Notes: generated from the letters alone by a model not told the origin. DNA of 43,860 nt from Sphingomonadales bacterium (GCA_027489365.1 JAIXZV010000063.1:1-43860); one strand, 5' to 3'; counted from the first letter of the stretch, positions 25,863-34,588 are shown. Translations and numbers: made by a program.

Positions 25863-26618
25863 GTGGGACTCTTCAGAAAAACGCCCAAGCCCGCCCCGCC
25901 CCCGAGTGGGCCACCGCGCACGCGCGCCTATGCGATCGGCGACGTGCACGGGCAGCTCGATCTGCTGCGCGATTTGCTCGATCAGATCGATGCCGACAGC
26001 CAGGCGCGCCCGTGCGAACGCGAGTTCGTCGTCTTTCTGGGTGACCTGATCGACCGCGGACCCGATTCGCGTGGCGTGCTGCAATTGCTCCAGGCGATTC
26101 GCCCTAACCTGCCCAATCCGGTGTTCCTGATGGGCAATCACGAAGAAATGCTGCTGCGCGTGCTAGGCGACGATCCCGAGCGGGTGTGGGACTGGATGAG
26201 CTTCGGCGGGTATGAATTCGCGCAAAGCTATGGCGTCGAAGTCGGCCGCCTCGCCACCCTGTCGGCGAAGGCTGCGGCGACCGAAATCCGCGCGGCGATG
26301 CCGCCTGGCGACATCACCTTCGTCGAATCGTTCGTGGATAGCTTCCGCTTCGGGGATTACCTGTTCGTTCATGCCGGAATGCGCCCCGGCGTTCCGCTCG
26401 AGCAGCAGAAAATCGCCGATCTGCGCTGGATTCGCGAGGATTTTCTGGAAAGCACCGCCACGCACCCGTTCGTCGTGGTACACGGCCACACGATCAGCGA
26501 TGGCCCGGACGAGCGCCCCAATCGCATCGGAATCGACACCGGCGCCTATGCCACGGGCGTCCTTACAGCGCTGTGTTTGGAAGGAACCGAGCGCAAGTAT
26601 CTGCGTGCAGTGCGATAA
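25863..26618 (+). CDS. Calcineurin-like metallophosphoesterase (Ser/Thr phosphatase type)
   Basis: A 251-residue protein with all metal-site motifs of the PP2A/PrpA family: GDVHGQLDLL, GDLIDRGPDS, GNHEEMLL, FVHAGMRPGVPL and VVHGHT. It begins at GTG 25863 (MGLFRKTPKP) with GGAAA about seven bases upstream; GTG 25851 is an alternative. The first 25 residues are proline- and lysine-rich without a signal. Such enzymes hydrolyse phosphoproteins or small phosphates in the cytoplasm. It follows the WcaI-like gene by 43 bases on the same strand. Because no low-molecular-weight tyrosine phosphatase is seen, it may act on the kinase tail, but that is only positional inference. Confidence 0.85.
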   Translation: MGLFRKTPKPAPPPSGPPRTRAYAIGDVHGQLDLLRDLLDQIDADSQARPCEREFVVFLGDLIDRGPDSRGVLQLLQAIRPNLPNPVFLMGNHEEMLLRVLGDDPERVWDWMSFGGYEFAQSYGVEVGRLATLSAKAAATEIRAAMPPGDITFVESFVDSFRFGDYLFVHAGMRPGVPLEQQKIADLRWIREDFLESTATHPFVVVHGHTISDGPDERPNRIGIDTGAYATGVLTALCLEGTERKYLRAVR

Positions 26619-26789
26619 CGGATTTTCCGGGCTCGCCACGCCTGGAGTGCAACCGAAATGCGAGTGTGGCGTTTGCGCATCTCCATCAGGTTTTTTGTGC
26701 GAGCGCGAACGATTTGAGGGTAGACAAAATCACCGCTCGTGGGTAACCCAATCCCCGAGCACCGCTAAACGGGTTCAAGGGAGACTGAG

Positions 26790-27230
26790 ATGAAATTTTC
26801 GCGGGTAACCGCCGCCATCGTAATGGCGAGCCTTTCGGCACCGCTGTTTGCGGCTTCCGAACAGTCGGTCGGCACGCTGACCGCCGCTTCGCAGGGCACT
26901 GTCGTCGCACGTGACGGCAAGCTCATTCCGGCGCGCGCTGGCCAGTCGCTGTTCGTTGGTGATCGTGTGATCACCCGCGGTTCGTCGGCCAAGGTCGCGA
27001 TGCAGGGTTGCAACGTGGCGCTGAAGCCCACGTCGATCCTGTCGGTCGGCACCGCTGGCTGCGCAGCACCGCAGTCGTTCACGGCTGCCCAAGAGGGTGA
27101 AGCTGGTGGCGCTGAAGCCGCCGGTGGCAGCTCGACCGGCTACATCGTCGGTGGTCTGGCCCTGCTTGCGGTCGGTGGCGGTATCGCTGCTGCGACCAGC
27201 AACACCAGCACCAAGGCAGTTAGCCCCTAG
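26790..27230 (+). CDS. Exported FecR-like domain protein with C-terminal membrane helix
   Basis: A 146-residue protein with a clear signal peptide (KFSRVTAAIVMASLSAPLFA, cleavage after AFA-like ALA-x-A near residue 22). The next 65 residues follow the FecR fold pattern: GTLTAASQGTVVARDGKLIP, AGQSLFVGDRVITRGSS, then KVAMQGCNVALKP. Two cysteines (GCNV and GCAA) could form a disulfide. A Gly/Ala linker leads to a hydrophobic segment GYIVGGLALLAVGGGIAAA that may anchor it. GGGAGA lies eight bases before the ATG. It stands alone, with its own terminator, between the phosphatase and rmlB. A role in sensing or holding polysaccharide at the envelope is possible but unproven. Confidence 0.75.
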   Translation: MKFSRVTAAIVMASLSAPLFAASEQSVGTLTAASQGTVVARDGKLIPARAGQSLFVGDRVITRGSSAKVAMQGCNVALKPTSILSVGTAGCAAPQSFTAAQEGEAGGAEAAGGSSTGYIVGGLALLAVGGGIAAATSNTSTKAVSP

Positions 27231-27256
27231 TCTCTGGGCTCTTTGCTGAGAATTTT

Positions 27257-27290
27257 AGGGGTCGGACGCGAGTTCGGCCCCTTTTCTTTT
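27257..27290 (+). terminator. Rho-independent terminator after the FecR-like gene
   Basis: A 10-bp hairpin (AGGGGTCGGA at 27257-27266 against TTCGGCCCCT at 27273-27282, with two G-T pairs) and a 6-base loop are followed by TTTTCTTTT. It lies 27 bases after the stop codon. Good form for an intrinsic terminator on the + strand. Confidence 0.82.
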
Positions 27291-27450
27291 GTGGTGGATC
27301 GCTGCGGCCGCAGCGACCGGCACCGGGTATGGCGACGCTTATCTGCCAGTGAAGAGGCCGCCACCGGCCCGGCGACCGCCTGCGGCTTCGCCTACCGCGC
27401 GATCACGACCGCGATTCGGAACTGGTGCCGATGACGTCGGCGACGGCACA

Positions 27451-28521
27451 TCAACCGACCAGCGGTACTGCGGCCGCTTGCCGGTCCGGCTCCGCCAGAT
27501 ACCAATCGATCGTAGCCGCCAGCCCATCGGCGAACCCCACCTCGGCACGCCAGCCGAGCTCGCGTTCGATTCGGCTCGGATCGATCGCATAGCGCCGGTC
27601 ATGGCCGGGCCGGTCGGTTACCAGACGAATCAGCGATCGGCGGCGCTTGCCATGCGCCAGTGGGACCTTCGCATCGAGCAGATCGCAAATCATCGCGACC
27701 ACCGCGATGTTGCTATGTTCGGCCCGCCCCCCGATCACATACGTCTGGCCCACAGTACCACGCGTCATCACCGCTTCCAGCGCGCGCGCATGGTCCTCGA
27801 CGTGCAGCCAGTCGCGCACGTTCTCGCCCGTGCCGTAGACGGGCAGGCTCAGCCCCGCCGCCGCACGCGTGATCGTTAGCGGGATCAGCTTTTCGGGAAA
27901 TTGATGCGGCCCGTAATTGTTGCTGCAGTTCGACAGCACGACCGGCAAACCAAAAGTGTGGTGCCACGCGCGGACGAGATGGTCGGATGCCGCCTTCGAC
28001 GCCGAATAGGGCGAGGACGGGCAATACGGTGATTGCTCATCGAACTTCGACGCATCGAACGGCAGATCGCCGAACACTTCATCGGTCGAGATATGGTGAA
28101 AGCGGAAGCGCGCCTTGGCCTCGCCCTCCAGGCTACGCCAATGGTCGAGCGCAACCTCGAGCAGATGGAAGGTCCCGGTGATATTCGTCTCGATAAACAC
28201 GGCCGGCCCGTCGATCGAGCGATCGACATGGCTTTCCGCCGCCAGATGCATCACTGCATCGACGCGCTCCTCGGCGAGCAGGCGCGCCACAAGCGCGCGA
28301 TCGGCGATATCGCCCTGGACGAAGCGGTAGCGCGGAGACCCCGCGACATCCGCCAGCGCCGACAGCGATCCGGCATAGGTCAGCTTGTCGAGATTGATCA
28401 CACGCGTGCGACCACCCGCGACGAGATGACGGCAGACCGCCGACCCGATGAAGCCCGCGCCCCCGGTGACCAGCACGCAACGCTCGGGCTTCGCTGCGGC
28501 GAGCGGGATCACCGCGCTCAT
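27451..28521 (-). CDS. rfbB: dTDP-glucose 4,6-dehydratase
   Basis: A 356-residue extended SDR enzyme making dTDP-4-keto-6-deoxyglucose. Motifs are [35 protein letters not shown], the catalytic STDEVFGDL, the YxxxK in [14 protein letters not shown] and [19 protein letters not shown]. The opening ATG overlaps the rfbA stop (ATGA), and the gene is last in the galU-rfbA-rfbB - strand set. The 220-base convergent gap to the FecR-like gene holds that gene's terminator and an 18-base perfect palindrome at 27299-27316, and nothing else I can support. RmlC and RmlD, needed for dTDP-L-rhamnose, are absent from the window. Confidence 0.96.
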   Translation of the reverse strand: MSAVIPLAAAKPERCVLVTGGAGFIGSAVCRHLVAGGRTRVINLDKLTYAGSLSALADVAGSPRYRFVQGDIADRALVARLLAEERVDAVMHLAAESHVDRSIDGPAVFIETNITGTFHLLEVALDHWRSLEGEAKARFRFHHISTDEVFGDLPFDASKFDEQSPYCPSSPYSASKAASDHLVRAWHHTFGLPVVLSNCSNNYGPHQFPEKLIPLTITRAAAGLSLPVYGTGENVRDWLHVEDHARALEAVMTRGTVGQTYVIGGRAEHSNIAVVAMICDLLDAKVPLAHGKRRRSLIRLVTDRPGHDRRYAIDPSRIERELGWRAEVGFADGLAATIDWYLAEPDRQAAAVPLVG

Positions 28522-29399
28522 GCCGCCGCCCTCGCGCAGGCATGGAGGTAGCGGGCATAGTCGGTCTTGCCCATCGCGGCAGCGCGCGTGGTCACCTGGC
28601 CCGCGCTGAGCCAGCCGAGATCGAGCGCGATTTCCTCAGGACAAGCGATCTTGATGCCCTGGCGACGTTCGATCGTGCGGACGAAGGAGGAAGCGTCATG
28701 CAGCGAATCATGCGTGCCAGTATCCAGCCAGGCATAGCCGCGCCCGAGCCGTCCGACCGACAGCGCATCCCGCGCCATATAGTCTTTGAGGACATCGACG
28801 ATCTCGACTTCGCCGCGCGCAGAGGGCTTGAGACCACGGGCGATCTCGACCACGCCTGCATCGCAAAAATAGAGGCCTGTTACCGCCCAGTTCGACTGCG
28901 GTTCAGCCGGCTTTTCTTCAATTCCCGTGGCGCGACCGCTGACCGGATCGAACGACACCACGCCATAGCGTTCGGGATCGTCGACTTGATAGGCGAACAC
29001 CGTCGCCCCGCCCTGCTCCGCTGCCAGCGCGGCGGCGCGGCACTTCGCGCCAAGACCATCGCCATGATAGATATTGTCGCCGAGGATCAGCGCGCACGCC
29101 TCGCCGTCGAGAAAGTCCGCGCCAAGCACAAAGGCTTGCGGCAGGCCGCCCGGCTCGGGCTGTTCCTGATACGATAAGGTGATCCCGAACGCCGATCCGT
29201 CCCCCAGCAGCAAGCGGAACATCGGCAGATCGCGCGGGGTCGATATGATCAGGATCTCACGAATCCCGGCCAGCATCAGCACCGACAGCGGATAATAGAT
29301 CATCGGCTTGTCGAACACCGGCAGGAGCTGTTTCGACAGCGCGAGCGTCGCCGGATACAGCCGCGTCCCCGCGCCCCCGGCCAGAATGATACCCTTCAT
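28518..29399 (-). CDS. rfbA: Glucose-1-phosphate thymidylyltransferase
   Basis: A 293-residue enzyme forming dTDP-glucose from dTTP and glucose-1-phosphate. It opens [20 protein letters not shown], followed by [41 protein letters not shown] (metal-binding Asp) and [19 protein letters not shown], all family hallmarks; the length is standard. The start ATG 29399 lies 77 bases downstream of the galU stop and it is coupled to rfbB by an ATGA overlap. With rfbB it provides dTDP-4-keto-6-deoxyglucose for the locus. Confidence 0.96.
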   Translation of the reverse strand: MKGIILAGGAGTRLYPATLALSKQLLPVFDKPMIYYPLSVLMLAGIREILIISTPRDLPMFRLLLGDGSAFGITLSYQEQPEPGGLPQAFVLGADFLDGEACALILGDNIYHGDGLGAKCRAAALAAEQGGATVFAYQVDDPERYGVVSFDPVSGRATGIEEKPAEPQSNWAVTGLYFCDAGVVEIARGLKPSARGEVEIVDVLKDYMARDALSVGRLGRGYAWLDTGTHDSLHDASSFVRTIERRQGIKIACPEEIALDLGWLSAGQVTTRAAAMGKTDYARYLHACARAAA

Positions 29400-29476
29400 G
29401 CGTTCTCGAACCCGTTGTCTGGACGGGCCCGGTCTAGCGTGAATTGGTTAAAGGTCTCTGGCGGGGTGATTCGGGG

Positions 29477-30346
29477 CTATTTCAGCAGATTGACCGCGAA
29501 GGCGCGGACCGTCTCGCCAATATCCTCGCGCCCGATCGCCAAAGCGAGGTTGGCGGTGACATAGCCCGCCTTGTCGCCGCAGTCGTAGCGCTGCCCATCG
29601 AAGGTCAGGCCGTGGAACGGCTGGCGCCCGATCAGCTGCGCCATCGCATCGGTGAGCTGGATTTCGCCACCCGCGCCCTTGATCGGATTGTCGAGGATGC
29701 GCATCACCTCGGGCTGAAGGATGTAACGTCCCGGCGTCATCCAGTTCGACGCCGCCGTGCCGAGCGGCGGCTTCTCGATCACAGCTTTGACCTCGATCAG
29801 CGAACCATCGACCTTGCCCGGCGTGATGATGCCATATTTGTCGGTTTCCTCCGGCGCGACTTCCAGCGCGCCGATCAGATTGCCACCGACCTTCTGATAG
29901 GCAGTAACCATCTGCTTGAGGAAGCCGGGCGTGCCGACCATCAACTCATCGGGCAGCAGCACCGCAAACGGCTCGTCGCCGACGATTTCGCGGGCGCACC
30001 ATACCGCATGGCCGAGGCCGAGCGGCTCCTGCTGCCGCACGTAGACGGGCGAGCCCGGCTTCTGGCGAATCCCGTCGATCAACGCCATCGATTTGCCGCG
30101 CGCACGCATCGTCGCTTCGAGCTCGTACGAAACGTCGAAATGATCTTCGAGCGCGCTCTTCCCGCGACCGGTAACGAAGATGATCTGCTCGATCCCCGCT
30201 TCCAGCGCTTCCTCGACCGCATATTGGATCAGCGGCTTGTCGACGACCGTCAGCATCTCCTTGGGCATTGCCTTGGTCGCCGGCAGGAAGCGCGTACCGA
30301 GGCCGGCAACGGGGAAGACAGCCTTGCGGAGCGGCTTGATCGACAT
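29477..30346 (-). CDS. galU: UTP-glucose-1-phosphate uridylyltransferase
   Basis: A 289-residue nucleotidyltransferase making UDP-glucose, the entry point for UDP-glucuronate and UDP-xylose and for the initiating transferase. It opens KAVFPVAGLGTRFLPATKAM, the GalU form of the G-x-G-T-R loop, with PKEMLTVVDKPLIQYAVEEA, VTGRGKSALEDHFD, LLPDELMVG and EKPPLGTAASNWMTPGRYIL. AAGGA lies about six bases before the ATG. It is followed by rfbA on the same strand. The opposite strand shows a long open frame here, but the protein on that strand has no family character. Confidence 0.96.
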   Translation of the reverse strand: MSIKPLRKAVFPVAGLGTRFLPATKAMPKEMLTVVDKPLIQYAVEEALEAGIEQIIFVTGRGKSALEDHFDVSYELEATMRARGKSMALIDGIRQKPGSPVYVRQQEPLGLGHAVWCAREIVGDEPFAVLLPDELMVGTPGFLKQMVTAYQKVGGNLIGALEVAPEETDKYGIITPGKVDGSLIEVKAVIEKPPLGTAASNWMTPGRYILQPEVMRILDNPIKGAGGEIQLTDAMAQLIGRQPFHGLTFDGQRYDCGDKAGYVTANLALAIGREDIGETVRAFAVNLLK

Positions 30347-30418
30347 GAAAATCCTTCGAACTTGGTGATTCGCCTGATCGCCGCGTTACCGCGCGGCCGC
30401 GCCCAAGGAAAGGTGCGG

Positions 30419-30745
30419 CTATTTTCCGCGCTGCGCGAGGAAGCGCCGAAACAGCGGCCACGTCACCGCGATGACTACCGGCCACAACATCGTCAGCACG
30501 AAATCGTGGATACTGTCGGGCAGCGCGCTTTCGTTATTGGGCCGCACGCCGAGCGAGCGCATGTCGTAAATCTCGTTGATCGCCTCGATCACCGCCACGA
30601 CCAACAACGGGCGCCAGTTCCACGGTGGCCGCCGCAACAGCAGCGCCACCAGGATCAGGATCGCCATACCGGCATGGACGTGCAGCGCGTCGTCGCTGAT
30701 GTGCAGCTGCTCGCTCATCTGCAGCTTGAAGACACCCCAATCCAC
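30419..30745 (-). CDS. Small integral membrane protein of unknown function
   Basis: A 108-residue protein with three predicted membrane helices: ALHVHAGMAILILVALLL, WRPLLVVAVIEAINEIYDM and FVLTMLWPVVIAVTWPLF, and a basic C-terminus. GTG 30745 is taken as start since AAGGG lies about eight bases upstream; ATG 30718 is nine codons in and lacks such a site. The acidic and histidine residues in the helices (HVH, EAINEIYD) recall VanZ-like or similar small membrane families, but I cannot assign it. It lies between galU and the cytochrome bd genes, all on the - strand. Confidence 0.62.
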   Translation of the reverse strand: MDWGVFKLQMSEQLHISDDALHVHAGMAILILVALLLRRPPWNWRPLLVVAVIEAINEIYDMRSLGVRPNNESALPDSIHDFVLTMLWPVVIAVTWPLFRRFLAQRGK

Positions 30746-30772
30746 GATATGCGCGCCCTTATGTCGGAATGA

Positions 30773-30895
30773 TCAGGCGCGTAACCACAGTTTGAGGCCG
30801 TACGCCACCACCCCGAGCGCGAGCACACTCACCACCCAGATGCCGGCCATCCAGGCCAGCCGCTTCCACAGCGGTCCGGGCGCGCTCTCGACCAT
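30773..30895 (-). CDS. DUF2474-like small subunit/assembly peptide of cytochrome bd oxidase
   Basis: A 40-residue peptide with one membrane helix (LAWMAGIWVVSVLALGVVAY) and a basic start (PLWKR). Its ATG overlaps the cioB stop by one base (TGATG), as is common for the DUF2474/CydX-type peptides that follow cyanide-insensitive bd oxidase genes. Longer frames in this region run into cioB and should be disregarded. Identification rests on position, size and the W-K-R-x3-W pattern. Confidence 0.72.
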   Translation of the reverse strand: MVESAPGPLWKRLAWMAGIWVVSVLALGVVAYGLKLWLRA

Positions 30896-31896
30896 CAATG
30901 ATAGCCCTCCCCCACCTTGCCGCGGAACACCCAATAGCCCCAGGCGGTATAGCCGAGGATCAGCGGCAGCATGATCCCCACCCCAATCAGCATGAAGACC
31001 TGCGACGATTCGGGTGCAGCAGCCTGCCAGATCGTGACGGTCGCGGGCACGATATACGGGTACATGCTGATGCCGAGCCCGACGAAGCACAGGCCGAACA
31101 TCGCGATCGTCAGCACGAACGGCAGGATCTGCGCGCCACGACCAAGCGACCGCCAGAACAGCAAGGCGATAACCGCGACCAGCATCGGTACCGGCGCGGT
31201 CAGCAACAGGCCCGGCATCCGGAACCAGCGGCTGTAATAATCATGGTTGAGGAACGGCGTCGCGAGGCTCACCGCCGCCACCGCGACGAGCGTCGCCACG
31301 CCCAGCCAGCGCGCAAAGCCGAGCGCCTGTTCGGCGGTCCGCCCCTCGGTCTTGGCGATCAGCCACGTCGCGCCGAGCAAAGCATAGCCGATCACGACGC
31401 TCACCCCGGTCAAAACGCTGAACGGCGTCAGCCAATCGAGCCATGCGCCGCCATAAGCACGCCCCGAGACCTTCACGCCCTGCAGCAATGCGCCCAGTAC
31501 CACGCCTTGCGCAAAGGCGGCGGTGATCGATCCGGCGGTGAAGGCGATGTCCCACCAGCGGCGATGCGCCGGATCACGCCAGCGATATTCGAATGCCACG
31601 CCGCGGAAGACGAGCCCCAGCAGCATCGCGATGATCGGGGGATACATCGCCGGCATCAGGATCGCATAGGCCAGCGGAAACGCCGCGAACAGACCGCCGC
31701 CGCCCAGCACCAGCCACGTCTCGTTCCCGTCCCACACCGGCGCGATCGCGTTCATCGCCGCATCGCGATCCGCGCCCACCTTGAACGCCGGAAACAGGAT
31801 GCCGATCCCGAGATCGAACCCGTCGAGCACGACATAGCCGAACACCGCGAAGGCAATGATGAAGGCCCATACCGTGGCGAGATCCGCGTTGATCAT
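30895..31896 (-). CDS. cioB: Cytochrome bd-type quinol oxidase subunit II (CioB/CydB)
   Basis: A 333-residue polytopic subunit with about eight helices. It begins INADLATVWAFIIAFAVFGY and VVLDGFDLGIGILFPAF, with NAIAPVWDGNETWLVLGGGG, the most characteristic CydB segment (W-D-G-N-E-T-W-L), and FRGVAFEYRWR. ATG 31896 overlaps the subunit I stop as ATGA; an in-frame extension upstream reads inside subunit I and is rejected. It pairs with the subunit at 31893-33302 in the inner membrane to reduce oxygen to water using quinol. Confidence 0.95.
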   Translation of the reverse strand: MINADLATVWAFIIAFAVFGYVVLDGFDLGIGILFPAFKVGADRDAAMNAIAPVWDGNETWLVLGGGGLFAAFPLAYAILMPAMYPPIIAMLLGLVFRGVAFEYRWRDPAHRRWWDIAFTAGSITAAFAQGVVLGALLQGVKVSGRAYGGAWLDWLTPFSVLTGVSVVIGYALLGATWLIAKTEGRTAEQALGFARWLGVATLVAVAAVSLATPFLNHDYYSRWFRMPGLLLTAPVPMLVAVIALLFWRSLGRGAQILPFVLTIAMFGLCFVGLGISMYPYIVPATVTIWQAAAPESSQVFMLIGVGIMLPLILGYTAWGYWVFRGKVGEGYH

Positions 31897-33302
31897 GCCG
31901 GCTGTCCTTCCGGATGGTGCGCGGGCAACGGCGTCGTGCCCGCCGTACGGATCGGCGCGTCGTTGATCTCGGTCTCGCCAGTTTCGACACCCTTGCCGAT
32001 CAAGCGCAGGATGTACCACGTGCCGACCCCGAACACCGCGAAATAGACGAGCACGAAGGCGACCAGCGACGCCCCCACCGCCGGTGCGGCGAGCGGCGAG
32101 GCGCTGTCCACCGTCCGCAGCAATCCATAGACCGTATACGGCTGCCGCCCCGTCTCCGTCGTAATCCACCCGGCGATCACCGCGATGAACCCGGCCGGCC
32201 CCATCAGCACGCCCGCACGGTGCAGCCATTTCCAATCGTACAGTTTCCCGCGCCACCGCGCGACCAGGCTCCACAGCCCAAGTGCGAAGATCGCCATCCC
32301 CAGACCGACCATCACGCGGAACGACCAGAACAGGATCGCAACCGGCGGCTGCTTGTCCTGCGGGATCGTGTCGAGCCCGGCGAGCGGCGCATTGAGATCG
32401 TGCTTCAGGATCAGCGAGGATGCCTTTGGAATCTCGATCGCATACTCCATCCGCTTCTTGTCCGGATTGGGAATGCCGAACAGGATCAGCGGCGCGCCGT
32501 TGGGATGGCTGTCATAATGCCCCTCCATCGCCATCACCTTGGCCGGTTGATATTCGAGCGTGTTGAGCCCGTGCGCGTCGCCGACCATGATCTGGATCGG
32601 CGCGACGATCGCCGCCATCCACATCGCCATGCTGAAAATCTTCCGCGCATGGGGCTCGCTCGGATTTTTGAGCAAATGCCACGCGCCCGTCGCGCCAACG
32701 ACCAGCGACGTCGTCAAATATGCCGCGATCACGGTGTGGAGGAAGCGGTACGGGAAGCTCGGGTTGAAGATCACCTTGAGCCACGATCCGGCCATCACGA
32801 ACTGGCCCTGCGCGTTGATCGCATAGCCCTGCGGCGTGTGCATCCAGCTGTTCGCCGACAGGATCCAGAACGCCGAAATCGCCGTGCCGACCGCGACCAT
32901 GCAGGTTGCGGTGAAGTGCAGCCGCTTGCCGACCTTCTTCATCCCGAACAGCATCACGCCGAGGAAGCCCGCCTCGAGGAAGAAAGCGGTCAGCACTTCA
33001 TAGGCCATCAGCGGCCCCAGGATCGGCCCGGTCTTGTCCGAAAACACCGCCCAATTGGTGCCGAACTGATACGACATCACGATGCCCGACACGACGCCCA
33101 TCGCGAAGGCGACGGCGAAGATCTTCACCCAGAAGCGGAAGATGTCGAGATAAAGCTGTTTGCCGGTACGCAGCCAGAGTCCTTCGAGCACCGCGAGGTA
33201 ACTCGCCAGACCAATCGAGAAGGACGGGAAAATGAAGTGGAAACTGACCGTAAAGGCGAATTGCGCGCGGGCGAGAATAATCGGGTCGATGCCATCGAAC
33301 AT
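31893..33302 (-). CDS. cioA: Cytochrome bd-type quinol oxidase subunit I (CioA/CydA)
   Basis: A 469-residue haem-bearing subunit. RAQFAFTVSFHFIFPSFSIG contains the conserved His22 haem b595 ligand; FLHTVIAAYLTTSLVVGATG holds the second His, and RVMVGLGMAIFALGLWSL the Met ligand. GRQPYTVYGLLRTVDSAS closes the quinol site. The length indicates a short Q-loop, as in the cyanide-insensitive (Cio) branch; the presence of a DUF2474-like peptide after cioB agrees. The start is ATG 33302 with GAGAGG about ten bases upstream. The 254-base gap upstream (33303-33556) holds a dispersed-repeat copy and no clear promoter. Confidence 0.95.
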   Translation of the reverse strand: MFDGIDPIILARAQFAFTVSFHFIFPSFSIGLASYLAVLEGLWLRTGKQLYLDIFRFWVKIFAVAFAMGVVSGIVMSYQFGTNWAVFSDKTGPILGPLMAYEVLTAFFLEAGFLGVMLFGMKKVGKRLHFTATCMVAVGTAISAFWILSANSWMHTPQGYAINAQGQFVMAGSWLKVIFNPSFPYRFLHTVIAAYLTTSLVVGATGAWHLLKNPSEPHARKIFSMAMWMAAIVAPIQIMVGDAHGLNTLEYQPAKVMAMEGHYDSHPNGAPLILFGIPNPDKKRMEYAIEIPKASSLILKHDLNAPLAGLDTIPQDKQPPVAILFWSFRVMVGLGMAIFALGLWSLVARWRGKLYDWKWLHRAGVLMGPAGFIAVIAGWITTETGRQPYTVYGLLRTVDSASPLAAPAVGASLVAFVLVYFAVFGVGTWYILRLIGKGVETGETEINDAPIRTAGTTPLPAHHPEGQPA

Positions 33303-33461
33303 GTCGTAGCTACCTCTCGCAGACCCTTTGCGCCCGCTTTACGCGAGCAACAAGTGCGCAATGCACATGCGACACTGTTGCCGCCACATGCACGAACGTA
33401 CGAACCTTATAGAGGATGCGCGACAGGCGATCGGTAAATCAATCGCCCACCCGCTCGCCCC

Positions 33462-33476
33462 GAGCCTGTCGAAGGG
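33462..33476. repeat. Dispersed GAGCCTGTCGAAGGG element
   Basis: The string GAGCCTGTCGAAGGG in the gap between cioA and the FKBP gene matches a short intergenic repeat I associate with sphingomonad genomes, usually part of an imperfect hairpin; the second arm is not obvious here. Assigned from memory of the family and not from a search. Confidence 0.35.
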
Positions 33477-33556
33477 CTGCCTTCTTCCAGCGCGGGGAGC
33501 GAAAAGGTCAGCGCTTCGATCAGCGCAGCGCGAACGGCAGCCGGAACGGCAGACGC

Positions 33557-34201
33557 TCAGCGTCCGCCAGGCTGACCCTCGGCACCCGGCGGGAGTGCCC
33601 CCGGTGGCAGCGCGCCTGCACCGCCGCCACGCTGCTGAAGCTGCTGCTGCATCATCTGCTGTTGCTGCTGGATCTGGCGATAGGTCGATTCGGGAATGAA
33701 TTCGAGCAGTTCGAGATCGAACACCAGCGTCGAGTGCGGCGGGATCACGCCCTGATCCTTCTCGCCATAAGCGAGGCTCGGCTTGATCCAGACGCGATAC
33801 TTCGCGCCCTTGGACATCAGCTTCAACGCTTCGGAAAAGCCCTTGATCACGCCCTGGCGGCCGGTCGCGGGGTCGCTGGCCACGACCGGGATCGGGGTCG
33901 GCTGTGGCGACTTGTCGAACACCGTGCCGTCGATCAGGCGGCCTTCGTAATTGATCAGGCCGATGTCCTCATCGGTCGGGTGCGGCCCCTTGCCGGGCGT
34001 CAGTACCTGATATTGAAGGCCTGACGGCGTCGTGACGACGCCCTTGGCGCGCGCATTCTTCGCCAGGAACGCGGTCGTCGGGTCGATCGGCGTCTGCATC
34101 GCCAAAGCGGCGGCCGCGACCACCGCCAGAACGACGAACAGCCAGATATACACCAGAATGCTCCGCTTTACGGGCTTCAGCGGGACAGCGGTGATCGACA
34201 T
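33557..34201 (-). CDS. Membrane-anchored FKBP-type peptidyl-prolyl isomerase
   Basis: A 214-residue protein with an N-terminal anchor (ILVYIWLFVVLAVVAAAALA, residues about 15-34), then a FKBP domain: TTPSGLQYQVLTPGKGPHPT, INYEGRLIDGTVFDKSPQ, VIKGFSEALKLMSKGAKYRV, PSLAYGEKDQG and LVFDLELLEF. The sequence fits cis-trans proline isomerisation of exported proteins, tethered to the periplasmic face of the inner membrane. The C-terminus is a Gln-rich coil (QQQQQMMQQQLQQ) and a Pro/Gly tail. It is downstream of rpsU on the same strand by 82 bases, with a hairpin between. Confidence 0.93.
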   Translation of the reverse strand: MSITAVPLKPVKRSILVYIWLFVVLAVVAAAALAMQTPIDPTTAFLAKNARAKGVVTTPSGLQYQVLTPGKGPHPTDEDIGLINYEGRLIDGTVFDKSPQPTPIPVVASDPATGRQGVIKGFSEALKLMSKGAKYRVWIKPSLAYGEKDQGVIPPHSTLVFDLELLEFIPESTYRQIQQQQQMMQQQLQQRGGGAGALPPGALPPGAEGQPGGR

Positions 34202-34247
34202 GGTGGCTCCCGGGCGGGGGGTCGAAGTTTTTTACGTCAGAACGAAC

Positions 34248-34272
34248 GGCCGGCGGGGAATAGACGCCGGCC
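34248..34272 (-). terminator. GC-rich hairpin after rpsU, partial terminator or processing site
   Basis: GGCCGGCG (34248-34255) pairs perfectly with CGCCGGCC (34265-34272) around a 9-base loop, 11 bases past the rpsU stop on the - strand. No U-run follows, so full termination is doubtful; it may lower readthrough into the FKBP gene or protect rpsU RNA. Confidence 0.4.
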
Positions 34273-34283
34273 CGAAGGGTATC

Positions 34284-34490
34284 TTACCGAACCCCGTCGC
34301 GTTCCATCCGCTTGCGCTCCAGCTTGCGGGCGCGACGGACGGCAGCGGCGCGCTCGCGCGCACGCTTCTCGCTCGGCTTTTCATAATGCCGGCGCAGCTT
34401 CATCTCGCGATAAACGCCTTCGCGCTGCAGCTTCTTCTTGAGCGCGCGCAGCGCCTGATCGACATTGTTGTCGCGTACGATGATTTGCAT
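34284..34490 (-). CDS. rpsU: 30S ribosomal protein S21
   Basis: A 68-residue, very basic protein with the S21 pattern [40 protein letters not shown] and an Arg-rich end. S21 joins the small subunit near the anti-Shine-Dalgarno region. The length fits alphaproteobacterial S21. It is divergent from cysS, with 154 bases between, and precedes the FKBP gene. Confidence 0.96.
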   Translation of the reverse strand: MQIIVRDNNVDQALRALKKKLQREGVYREMKLRRHYEKPSEKRARERAAAVRRARKLERKRMERDGVR

Positions 34491-34559
34491 AAACCCGAAC
34501 AGCTCCGAATCGATAGAAAAGCGCCGCCGCGAACATGAGGTCCGCGTCGCAAGGCGTGC

Positions 34560-34588
34560 GCCCTACACGCGGCACTCACAAGTTTCAA
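34560..34588 (-). promoter_or_regulatory. Probable sigma-70-type promoter of rpsU
   Basis: On the - strand TTGAAA (34588-34583) and TAGGGC (34565-34560) have a 17-base spacer, about 70 bases upstream of the rpsU start. The form agrees with the tRNA-Glu promoter in this window (good -35, C-ended -10). Confidence 0.5.

Noticed and set aside
27299..27316. Perfect 18-base palindrome TCGCTGCGGCCGCAGCGA
   Set aside because: No U-run on either strand and only one copy, so it is not called a terminator or operator; may be chance in GC-rich sequence.
29444..30772. Long open frame on the + strand across galU
   Set aside because: It is antisense to a clear galU with full family motifs; its product is rich in Arg, His and Gln with no domain, as expected of a high-GC shadow frame.
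31914..33437. 507-codon + strand frame across cioA
   Set aside because: Antisense to CioA with its haem ligands; composition is the usual Arg/His/Asp-rich shadow.
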